Assembly (NCBI GenBank): GCA_017518415.1
Contig: JAFWVC010000035.1
Location: forward strand, 1 to 61,127
Origin: Clostridia bacterium
Lineage (GTDB): Bacteria > Bacillota > Clostridia > Oscillospirales > Acutalibacteraceae
Direction: 5' to 3'
Length of the DNA stretch: 61,127 nucleotides
Below the pieces are notes generated by a model, which saw nothing but the letters and a program-made list of their open reading frames with translations, had not been told where the DNA came from and searched no databases. Positions within the stretch are counted from its first letter, which is position 1, and each line of letters begins with the position of its first letter. The position numbers and the translations under genes were made by a program. This document shows positions 25,324 through 31,747 of the stretch, piece by piece.

Positions 25324-27591
25324 ATGGATCTGGAAACGCTGCTGAGCAATCAGCCTGTCCCTGCAAAAATTAAGGAAATGATCGAGCCGTTTGCCTCGGA
25401 GGAGGACCCGTTCCTGTTTGCCCTGATCGGCGACCTTGACCGCAAGAGGGTCTATGATACGACGGCTATGCTTTTTACGGCACGCCGGGTGTTGCTGACT
25501 GATCCGGATTATCCGGACCATGTAAAGGAAATAAGCTTTACGGACGTGGAAGACGTTACGGTCAAAAGAATGTACGGCAACGCCAAAATTATCCTGCATC
25601 TGAAAGATAAAAAAGAGGCGGTGTTGTTCCGCTATACCTATTTGGTAGCCGCTTTGTGCGACATGGCAGCGGATTATATTCGCGCCATGTCCAAGCCGGA
25701 AAGCGATTTAGCTTTACAGATGGAGATCGTGGAAGCGACCTTCGAAAAGAACAATCTGCTCTGTCCCAAGTGCGGCCGCCGTCTGCTGCACGCCGGGGCG
25801 GAGTGCGTGCATTGCCAATCCAAGGGCAAAATCGTTTCCAAACTGCTGCCGTATATCAAACCGCACACCAAACTGCTGCTGATTTCGCTGGCCTTGTCCG
25901 TCATCAGCACGGCAATGGCGCTGGTACCGCCGTATATGACCGCCCTTTTGGTGGACGACATCATTCCCAACAGTAACCGAAAAATGCTGCTGATCGTCGT
26001 ATTGGTGCTGGGCGGGGCGTATTTCTTCCAGTTCGGAATCGGGGCGCTGCGGTCGTATCTGCTGCGTGTGGCAGGCGACCGGATGGTTGCGGACCTGCGC
26101 AACGACGTGTACCGCAAGGCGCAGCATTTGCCCATGAAGTTTTACGACAAGACTTCGTCCGGTTCGGTCATCAACCGCATCAGCGGCGATACGGCTACTT
26201 TACAGGCGTTTGTGCTGCGCGTCAGTCAGGAAGTGGTGGTGCAGTTCTTCCTGTTGATCGGCATCGTCGTGATCATGATGATCATGAACTGGAAGCTGAC
26301 GCTGATCTCACTGAGTCCGGTGCCGGTGGTGTCTATCGGTGCCAAGATCTTTGCCAAGCGGATCCGCCCGTATTACCGGCGGATCTGGCGGCGGTGGTCG
26401 TCCGTGACCGCGGCGCTGACGGATTCCATCCCGTGTGTGCGCATTGTCAAATCCTTCGCGGGAGAAAAGCGCGCGGCGGACCGTTTTGCCAAACGCAACG
26501 AAGAATGGATGAAGGTAGACATCGCATCCTCCAAAATCACCAGCGCTTTTCCGGCGGCGATTTCTTTTTCCATCTGTCTGGGTACGCTGCTGATCTGGCT
26601 GTTCGGCGGCGAATGGGTCATTGCTTCCGGCGGTACCGTGCTGACGCTGGGCCTGTTGGTTTCCTTCCTGTCGTATACGGCGATGTTTTACGGGCCGGTC
26701 GGTTTTTTTGCCAACCTCAGCGACGCCTATCAGGGCGCCATGGCATCGATCGAACGCGTGATGGACATTCTGGACGCTGAGCCGGAATATGAGGGCAAGG
26801 GCCTGAAACCGGCCCCCATTGAAGGTAAAATCGAGTTCCGGAACGTCAGTTTTTCCTTCGACCGAACAAAAAAAGTATTGTCCGACCTGAATTTTGTCAT
26901 TGAGCCGGGGGATATCGTCGGTATCGTCGGGACGACCGGGTCCGGTAAATCCACGCTGATCAACCTGCTGATGCGTTTTTACAACCAATATGAAGGTACC
27001 ATCCTGCTTGACGGGGTGGATATTCAGGATATTGATCTGGAATATTTCCGCACCGCCATCGGGTTTGTGCAGCAGGAACCGATGATGTTCAGCGACACGA
27101 TCTTTGCCAATATCGCTTACGGTGTGCCGAACGCGCATGTGGAGCAGGTGTTCCACGCGGCGGAGATCGCCAACGCGCACGAGTTTATTGCCCGGCAGCC
27201 GGATGGGTACGACTCTATGCTCGGCGAGCGCGGCGTGGGCATCTCCGGCGGCGAAAAGCAGCGGCTTTCCATCGCCCGCGCGGTGCTGAAAAACCCGCGG
27301 ATCCTCATCTTTGACGAAGCGACGGCCTCCGTCGACTCCGAGACCGAAAGCTTGATTCAGGAGGCGATTGACCGCCTGATCAGCGGCCGTACCACGCTGA
27401 TGATTGCGCACCGCCTTTCCACTTTGCGCAAAGCCAATAAGATCCTTGTGGTCGATCAGGGCCGCATCATCGAAAGCGGTTCTCATGAAGAACTGATGGC
27501 GCTGGGCGGCAAATATCATCGTTTGGTAGAGATACAATCCATGTCCGACAAGCTCAGGGAAGCGAAGGCTGATTCCGGCCTGGATCTCTGA
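25324..27591 (+). CDS. ABC exporter (membrane-ATPase fusion) with N-terminal accessory domain and zinc ribbon
   Basis: 755 residues, longer than a standard half-transporter (about 580). Residues 1-145 form a soluble domain resembling a PH-like or bPH sensor (RRVLLTDPDYPDHVKEISF). A zinc ribbon follows (CPKCG at 147, CVHC at about 161). Six transmembrane helices span about 180-460, then the ATPase: Walker A GTTGSGKST (about 538), signature ISGGEKQR (about 641), Walker B ILIFDEA (about 660), and H-loop AHRLST. ATG follows CCGGAGGTG. The next gene encodes DUF1854, which is repeatedly found beside this exporter subtype. The cargo is unknown. Confidence 0.88.
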   Translation: MDLETLLSNQPVPAKIKEMIEPFASEEDPFLFALIGDLDRKRVYDTTAMLFTARRVLLTDPDYPDHVKEISFTDVEDVTVKRMYGNAKIILHLKDKKEAVLFRYTYLVAALCDMAADYIRAMSKPESDLALQMEIVEATFEKNNLLCPKCGRRLLHAGAECVHCQSKGKIVSKLLPYIKPHTKLLLISLALSVISTAMALVPPYMTALLVDDIIPNSNRKMLLIVVLVLGGAYFFQFGIGALRSYLLRVAGDRMVADLRNDVYRKAQHLPMKFYDKTSSGSVINRISGDTATLQAFVLRVSQEVVVQFFLLIGIVVIMMIMNWKLTLISLSPVPVVSIGAKIFAKRIRPYYRRIWRRWSSVTAALTDSIPCVRIVKSFAGEKRAADRFAKRNEEWMKVDIASSKITSAFPAAISFSICLGTLLIWLFGGEWVIASGGTVLTLGLLVSFLSYTAMFYGPVGFFANLSDAYQGAMASIERVMDILDAEPEYEGKGLKPAPIEGKIEFRNVSFSFDRTKKVLSDLNFVIEPGDIVGIVGTTGSGKSTLINLLMRFYNQYEGTILLDGVDIQDIDLEYFRTAIGFVQQEPMMFSDTIFANIAYGVPNAHVEQVFHAAEIANAHEFIARQPDGYDSMLGERGVGISGGEKQRLSIARAVLKNPRILIFDEATASVDSETESLIQEAIDRLISGRTTLMIAHRLSTLRKANKILVVDQGRIIESGSHEELMALGGKYHRLVEIQSMSDKLREAKADSGLDL

Positions 27592-27607
27592 CAGGGGAGG
27601 GATGAAG

Positions 27608-28096
27608 ATGCCGAAACGTTACATTGACGCCGATCAGGCGCGTTTTACCCGGCAGGAAGGCAATTACGTGGACGCCGTATTTGCGGACGGTACCAGTGCG
27701 CAGCATCTGGAACCGCGCAGGCTGTTCCCGCTCAGCGGGCTGCGCAAATATATCACGCTGCTGGACGATGCGGGCAAGGAGCAGGGGATCATCCGGGATC
27801 TGGACGCATTAGAGCCGGAGCAAAGCCGCATCATCGAGGATTGCCTGAACGAGTACTATATGATCCCCAAGATCACAAAAGTATACGAATGTTATGAGAA
27901 GCATTATGTGCTGCATATGGTGGTAGATACCGATCAGGGTCACCGGCAGATTCATATCCGCAACCGGTATTCGGATATGAAACTGCTGTATGACGGCAGG
28001 GTGCTGATCCGCGATGCGGATGACAACCGGTACGAAATCCCGGATTGGCTGGCGCTGGATAAAAAGAGCATACAAAAACTCAAAACAGAACTTTGA
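27608..28096 (+). CDS. DUF1854 domain protein, partner of the ABC exporter
   Basis: 162 residues. DUF1854 is recognised from the LFPLSGLRKYITLLD block, EYYMIPKITKV, and the final IRDADDNRYEIPDWLALD. It has no membrane segments. The domain is of unknown function and is typically encoded next to ABC exporters with an N-terminal extension, as here (16-base gap). ATG at 27608 is preferred to ATG 27602 because GGGGAGG needs the extra spacing. It probably acts as a cytoplasmic accessory or regulator of the transporter. Confidence 0.85.
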   Translation: MPKRYIDADQARFTRQEGNYVDAVFADGTSAQHLEPRRLFPLSGLRKYITLLDDAGKEQGIIRDLDALEPEQSRIIEDCLNEYYMIPKITKVYECYEKHYVLHMVVDTDQGHRQIHIRNRYSDMKLLYDGRVLIRDADDNRYEIPDWLALDKKSIQKLKTEL

Positions 28097-28117
28097 ATAA
28101 AAGGAGCAATCGGCAGT

Positions 28118-28447
28118 ATGAATAAACTGGTTTTGGCAATCATCAATAATGAAGACAGCGCCATCGTAGCTTCCGCTTTGACGGCGGAGGGATTTATTGT
28201 GACCAAACTGTCTACTACGGGCGGTTTTCTGATGGTGGGCAACACCACCCTGCTGATCGGGACCGACGAGGGGCATTTGGACCTGCTGCGCAGTACGATT
28301 TCAAAATACTGCTCCAAACGCAAGCAGATCAACCCCTCTTCGGCGGCTTTCGGCCGGTCGATGAAAAATTACGACGTACCGGAGGAGGTCGTCGTCGGCG
28401 GGGCGACGATCTTTGTGCTCGACGTGGCGTCGATGGAAAAACTGTGA
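28118..28447 (+). CDS. darA: Cyclic-di-AMP receptor, PII-like (DarA)
   Basis: 109 residues, the exact size of DarA/PstA. It starts with the family signature KLVLAIINNEDSAIVASALT and continues FIVTKLSTTGGFLMVGNTTLLIG, with the trimeric PII-like beta-strand pattern. DarA binds c-di-AMP, but its downstream effector is unknown. In many Firmicutes it sits near dnaX, tmk and holB; here it instead follows the ABC/DUF1854 pair by 21 bases with its own AAAGGAG. It is the last GC-rich gene before the AT-rich recombinase island. Confidence 0.92.
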   Translation: MNKLVLAIINNEDSAIVASALTAEGFIVTKLSTTGGFLMVGNTTLLIGTDEGHLDLLRSTISKYCSKRKQINPSSAAFGRSMKNYDVPEEVVVGGATIFVLDVASMEKL

Positions 28448-28617
28448 TTGCTTGTTCATAATAAAAACGGGGCAGCCGATCGGCTGCCGTCAGCAAACTT
28501 TTATTAAAAAGACAGCGTTATTTCCGTAAAAAGGGGATGATGCTGTTTTTTTCTGTATATGTGCTTAACCCAAGGTTTTTCGGGTGCCATTAAAACAAGA
28601 CAACTCGGGAGGAAAAA
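28448..28617. other. Intergenic region between darA and the recombinase gene
   Basis: A perfect palindrome GGCAGCCGATCGGCTGCC (28471-28488) could end darA transcription but lacks a close T-run. A weaker ACAGC ... GCTGT hairpin with TTTTTTT follows near 28512-28555. Base composition turns AT-rich from about 28490, marking the left edge of the island. No confident promoter for the recombinase was found. Confidence 0.5.
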
Positions 28618-29463
28618 ATGGAAGAACGTATTGTGACAAAAGCGCTACTTGCACAATTTAAGGAACATCTCATCTTAGAGGAAAGAAGCGGTGCGACAAT
28701 TGAAAAATACCTGCGGGATGTTCATGCGTTTGCACTTTGTGTCAATGGTATGGAGATTACCAAAGAAATTGTTATTGCTTACAAAAGCAAGTTGAAGGAC
28801 GCTGGATATAAAGCGCGCAGCATTAACTCTATGTTGGCAAGTATCAATAGTTTATTTAGGTTCCTCGGTTGGTATGATCTGCGGGTAAAATCTATCAAAT
28901 TGCAGCAGCAACTTTTCTGTTCAGAAGAAAAAGAACTGACGCGCAAGGAATACGAGCGCCTTGTTCGGACGGCAAAAACAAAGTGTAACGAACGCTTATC
29001 TTTGATTCTGCAGACGATCTGCGGCACCGGTATCCGTGTGAGCGAGTTACAGTTCATCACCGTCGAGGCGGCGAAGAGCGGCGAGGCGATCGTTTCTTGC
29101 AAAGGGAAAACACGTGAGGTGTTTTTAGTACGTGACCTGCAAAAAAAACTGCTCCGCTATGCGGTAGAGCACGGAATTACAGCGGGAAGCATTTTCGTCA
29201 CGCGCGGTGGCAAGACGCTCAGCCGGACAAATGTTTGGCGGGACATGAAATCACTTTGTGCCGAGGCGCATGTAAATCCGTGCAAGGTATTTCCGCACAA
29301 TTTGCGGCATTTGTTTGCGCGGGTCTTTTACAGTCTTGAAAAAGATATGGCAAAATTGGCCGATATTCTCGGCCATAGTAGCGTTAATACGACGCGGATT
29401 TATATTATCAGTACAGGTACAGAACACCGGCGACGCATGGAAAGTTTGCGGCTAATATTATAA
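28618..29463 (+). CDS. Tyrosine recombinase (probable DNA invertase of the adjoining switch)
   Basis: 281 residues, the size of XerC/D-like recombinases. A SAM-like core-binding domain covers about 1-95, then the catalytic domain. All catalytic residues are visible: Arg in GTGIRVSELQ (about 139), Lys in SCKGKTRE (about 163), His and Arg in HNLRHLF (about 228 and 231), His in LGHSSV (about 251), and the nucleophile Tyr in TRIYI (about 262). ATG follows GGGAGGAAAAA. Codon use is more AT-rich than the neighbours. Its stop lies 25 bases before a 19-base inverted repeat that recurs at 29733-29751, so it most likely catalyses inversion between them. A generic element integrase is the alternative, but no att duplication or other phage/ICE genes are present. 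Confidence 0.88.
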   Translation: MEERIVTKALLAQFKEHLILEERSGATIEKYLRDVHAFALCVNGMEITKEIVIAYKSKLKDAGYKARSINSMLASINSLFRFLGWYDLRVKSIKLQQQLFCSEEKELTRKEYERLVRTAKTKCNERLSLILQTICGTGIRVSELQFITVEAAKSGEAIVSCKGKTREVFLVRDLQKKLLRYAVEHGITAGSIFVTRGGKTLSRTNVWRDMKSLCAEAHVNPCKVFPHNLRHLFARVFYSLEKDMAKLADILGHSSVNTTRIYIISTGTEHRRRMESLRLIL

Positions 29464-29484
29464 AAAAGCCGCCATATCCGGCGG
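29459..29484 (-). terminator. Leftward terminator between the invertible segment and the recombinase
   Basis: CCGCC (29469-29473) pairs with GGCGG (29480-29484). On the minus strand the stem is followed by CTTTTTTATA. It lies just outside the left inverted repeat, so transcription leaving the segment leftwards would stop before running antisense through the recombinase gene. The stem is short, but all five pairs are G-C. Confidence 0.6.
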
Positions 29485-29488
29485 ATGA

Positions 29489-29507
29489 AACATAATCTTT
29501 ATTATGT
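29489..29507 (+). repeat. Left inverted repeat (recombination site) of the invertible segment
   Basis: AACATAATCTTTATTATGT. It is the exact reverse complement of 29733-29751. Internally it has two 7-base arms (ACATAAT and ATTATGT) around an asymmetric CTTT centre, the layout of a tyrosine recombinase core site with an overlap that gives direction. Confidence 0.85.
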
Positions 29508-29555
29508 AGTGGAGACATACGACATTTTACTGCAATGACCTCTTGTGACTACTAA

Positions 29556-29584
29556 TATATAACATGTATAACCAAGATTGTCAA
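29556..29584 (-). promoter_or_regulatory. Leftward sigma-A promoter inside the invertible segment
   Basis: On the minus strand, a perfect TTGACA (29584-29579), 17-base spacer and TATATA (29561-29556). It is the best promoter in the segment and currently faces away from the lipoprotein gene. Confidence 0.7.
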
Positions 29585-29703
29585 GTCGTTTGGCCCCAAA
29601 AAAGGGAGCATTTCGAGATCTTGACGCGAAAAAAACACCCTTGTAAAAGCATGCAAGAGTTTCTTTGTTTATACATAATATTGCAGGAAGCAGATTTGTG
29701 CTA

Positions 29704-29731
29704 TTGACTTTTTGTTTTTTCGGCAAATGAT
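29704..29731 (+). promoter_or_regulatory. Weak rightward promoter candidate beside the right repeat
   Basis: TTGACT (29704-29709), 16-base spacer, AATGAT (29726-29731). The -10 matches consensus at four of six places. It could give low-level expression of the lipoprotein in the present orientation. Confidence 0.35.
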
Positions 29732-29732
29732 A

Positions 29733-29751
29733 ACATAATAAAGATTATGTT
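29733..29751 (-). repeat. Right inverted repeat (recombination site) of the invertible segment
   Basis: Reads ACATAATAAAGATTATGTT on the plus strand, an exact inverted copy of the left site with the central tetranucleotide reversed (AAAG). It is 38 bases before the lipoprotein start codon. Confidence 0.85.
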
Positions 29752-29789
29752 GTATTTTGTGACAAATTAAAAAGGAAGGAAACATCAAA

Positions 29790-30422
29790 ATGAAGAAACT
29801 AAAGAAACTGTTGATCCCCCTCATTTGCCTTTGTTTACTGTCGGCTTGTAATGTATTTAATACACAATGTCTCTCTAATGAACATGATTTTCAAATATCA
29901 GAAGCATATTTGCCAAACCTTAATTCGGGAGATGGACGTATAACAAGAACTTGTACGCGATGCGGCGCTACCAAAACAGTTTACCTTGACTCGTTACAGA
30001 CATTTGTTGAGAATATGATGGCCAAACGAACGGCGGAAATAAGACAAGGACTGAAAGATCCGGATTCTATAATAATTCAAGCAAAGGCATATATAAAAAA
30101 AGGAACGTTCTATGATAAATGTAAAAGCCAGGAAAATTTAAAAGATGCTTATACTCAAAAGATGGATTTTTCGATTGGCGTTGACTTTAAATACAAAGCA
30201 AAAAACGGCTTTGGAGGATATGAGGATTTTACCACAATCTGGTATGAAATAAAATCAACATTTTCAATAGGCGAATATCCGTCTGAGGCGAAGTATTACT
30301 GCTATGAATGGAATGGTAGCAACAATGGTAGCAACTCGGACTATGTTTATTTTTTTGCATTTGATGAAGAAGATTTGAAAAAGGCACGCCCCGACATGTG
30401 GAATAATTATTGGAAAGACTAA
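29790..30422 (+). CDS. Putative lipoprotein downstream of the invertible segment
   Basis: 210 residues. A lipoprotein signal peptide is clear: KKLKKLL, a hydrophobic core, and lipobox LLSAC with lipidated Cys near residue 20. The mature N-terminus has four more cysteines (one at about 27, then the CTRC pair of TRTCTRCGATKTVYL near 50), a pattern that could bind metal. The rest is polar, aromatic-rich and unlike any family I recognise (YYCYEWNGSNNGSNSDYVYFF). Base use is strongly AT-rich. ATG follows AAAAAGGAAGGAAAC. Its only visible promoters lie in or beyond the invertible segment, so its expression is probably phase-variable. It is exposed on the outer face of the membrane. Confidence 0.75.
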   Translation: MKKLKKLLIPLICLCLLSACNVFNTQCLSNEHDFQISEAYLPNLNSGDGRITRTCTRCGATKTVYLDSLQTFVENMMAKRTAEIRQGLKDPDSIIIQAKAYIKKGTFYDKCKSQENLKDAYTQKMDFSIGVDFKYKAKNGFGGYEDFTTIWYEIKSTFSIGEYPSEAKYYCYEWNGSNNGSNSDYVYFFAFDEEDLKKARPDMWNNYWKD

Positions 30423-30451
30423 AACAACAAATAAAATGGGAGGTTGTTTCC

Positions 30452-30856
30452 GTGAATAAACAAAAAATAGAAATTACCAATAATAAAACCATTACTACCA
30501 ACGATGTTATCACTTTTCATATTACATACGCTTCACCTTTGACTGTCAAAGAACTTTCCCAGTTGTTCAATCGCATCAACAAAGGCATTAATACCTTGAA
30601 TCGAGAGAACGGCGTTAAGAATAATATGACTCTGGGAAAAGAATATGCTCCTGAAATCTTGCGTATCGCCCAGGGCTCGATTGTGATGGATATTATCCTC
30701 AAATTGGTTCAGCCCGTGCTTTTGAATGTATTGTCACAGTCTATATATGATCAGTTCAAAAAAAGTAAAACAAAGCAGGAGAAAAATGACGAGTGTCCGA
30801 TTATCATGATTGTGAACGGAAACAACAATATTATCAATATCCAATATTTACAATGA
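30452..30856 (+). CDS. Small protein of unknown function, second gene of the switched operon
   Basis: 134 residues. Starts at GTG 30452 after GGGAGG. The N-terminus is rich in Asn, Thr and Lys; the middle has a hydrophobic helix (about 83-105: SIVMDIILKLVQPVLLNVLS); and the C-terminus ends with an Asn-rich strand (VNGNNNIINIQ). Such a beta-type tail following a hydrophobic helix occurs in assorted conflict-associated proteins, but I recognise no family. It lies 29 bases after the lipoprotein gene and ends at a strong terminator, so it probably shares the lipoprotein transcript. Its AT-rich composition also indicates acquisition. Confidence 0.65.
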   Translation: MNKQKIEITNNKTITTNDVITFHITYASPLTVKELSQLFNRINKGINTLNRENGVKNNMTLGKEYAPEILRIAQGSIVMDIILKLVQPVLLNVLSQSIYDQFKKSKTKQEKNDECPIIMIVNGNNNIINIQYLQ

Positions 30857-30864
30857 TAATACCA

Positions 30865-30899
30865 ATAAGCAAAAGCGGCGGTCTGCCGCTTTTGCTTAT
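30865..30899. terminator. Strong bidirectional terminator closing the AT-rich island
   Basis: Fifteen-base perfect stem (30865-30879 with 30885-30899, loop GGTCT). The outer arms are AT-rich, giving T-runs both ways. It separates the island genes (+) from the convergent amidohydrolase (-). Confidence 0.85.
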
Positions 30900-30910
30900 A
30901 TATGTGCTGT

Positions 30911-31747
30911 TTACATGCCCAAAATAGCGGCGGCGTTGCCGCCCAGGATGGCGGTGCGTTCCGCTTCCGAAAAGCCGTATTCTTTGAGAAAAGTCTGCTG
31001 AAAGCGGAGACTTTGTTTTTGGTCCTCCCACGGGCAATCGGTGCCGAATAGGATGCGGGCCGGCGTGTTTTTCTCAATGATCCGGGCAAACAGTTCCGCT
31101 TTTTCCGGGTATTGGAATACGCTGAAGCTGGTGTCCATCCACGCGTGCAGGTCGTCCACGGCGGCCAGTACTTCCTCCCAGACGTAAAAGCCGCCCATGT
31201 GCGCCAGAACAATGGGGGCGTCGGGAACCGCCCGGCGCAGCCGGCAAAACCGCCGCACGGTGCCGTGTACCGGCTCCGGCATACCGACGTCCCGCCCGGC
31301 GTGGAACAGAACGTACAGGCCCAGCTCCGCCGCGGCGCGGACCAGGCGCACGGTGGGCTCCTCGTCTACGTAACAGCCCTGATATTCCGGGTGCAGCTTG
31401 ATACCCCGCAGTCCGGCCTGCCGTACGCGCAGCAATTCAGCCTCCCAATCCGGATTGAGCGGATGGACGCTGCCGAAAGAGCGCAACCCCGGCGTGCGGT
31501 CTGTCTGCGCTGCGGCCTCGTTGAGGTGGGAAGACGGTTTGGCTGACGTAGCAATCGGCAGTACCAGGCAGCAATCAATCCCGGCCTGCCCGGCGGAAGC
31601 CAGCAGTCCGCTGTTGGTACCGTCCGTCCGGTTCTGCATCCGCTTGCCGAAGGATTCCGCATGCTGCCGGCCATTTTCCAGCAGGTGCGCAATGGCCTTG
31701 GCTGCCAGTGCATCCGGAAAAGCGTGAGTGTGAAAATCAACGATCAT
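30911..31747 (-). CDS. Amidohydrolase-family metal-dependent hydrolase (COG2159-like)
   Basis: 278 residues, a TIM-barrel amidohydrolase. Visible metal and catalytic motifs: DFHTHAFPD (residues 4-12), GIKLHPEYQG (about 115), LFHAGRD (about 147), VLAHMGG (about 181), and the GTDCPWED (about 236) aspartate. These fit the amidohydrolase_2 group of hydrolases and decarboxylases; the substrate is unknown. The start overlaps the aspS stop codon (ATGA), making it the last gene of the hisS-aspS run. The gene is GC-rich like the rest of the chromosome, unlike the island on its other side. Confidence 0.85.
   Translation of the reverse strand: MIVDFHTHAFPDALAAKAIAHLLENGRQHAESFGKRMQNRTDGTNSGLLASAGQAGIDCCLVLPIATSAKPSSHLNEAAAQTDRTPGLRSFGSVHPLNPDWEAELLRVRQAGLRGIKLHPEYQGCYVDEEPTVRLVRAAAELGLYVLFHAGRDVGMPEPVHGTVRRFCRLRRAVPDAPIVLAHMGGFYVWEEVLAAVDDLHAWMDTSFSVFQYPEKAELFARIIEKNTPARILFGTDCPWEDQKQSLRFQQTFLKEYGFSEAERTAILGGNAAAILGM

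Larger units (their letters stand above)
29489..29751. other. Candidate invertible promoter segment (phase-variation switch)
   Basis: 263 bases bounded by perfect 19-base inverted repeats and placed between a tyrosine recombinase gene and a lipoprotein gene. The 225-base interior is AT-rich with no supported gene. It holds a good leftward sigma-A promoter (29556-29584) and a weaker rightward one (29704-29731). In the orientation given, the better promoter points to a terminator at 29459-29484. After inversion it would point at the lipoprotein operon. Segment size, repeat geometry, and recombinase linkage match known promoter invertons of gut Firmicutes and C. difficile. Inversion itself is inferred. 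Confidence 0.8.

Noticed and set aside
28471-28488. Perfect 18-base palindrome as the darA terminator or as another recombination site
   Set aside because: No adjacent T-run, and it has no second copy in the window; a strong terminator or att site cannot be claimed.
29502-29726. A 74-codon frame on the minus strand inside the invertible segment
   Set aside because: TTG start without ribosome site, it spans the leftward promoter and ends in the repeat; composition gives no protein-like pattern.
28618-30899. Integrated phage, ICE or transposon
   Set aside because: Only a recombinase is present; there is no relaxase, structural, or transposase gene, and the inverted repeats lie inside the island rather than at its ends.
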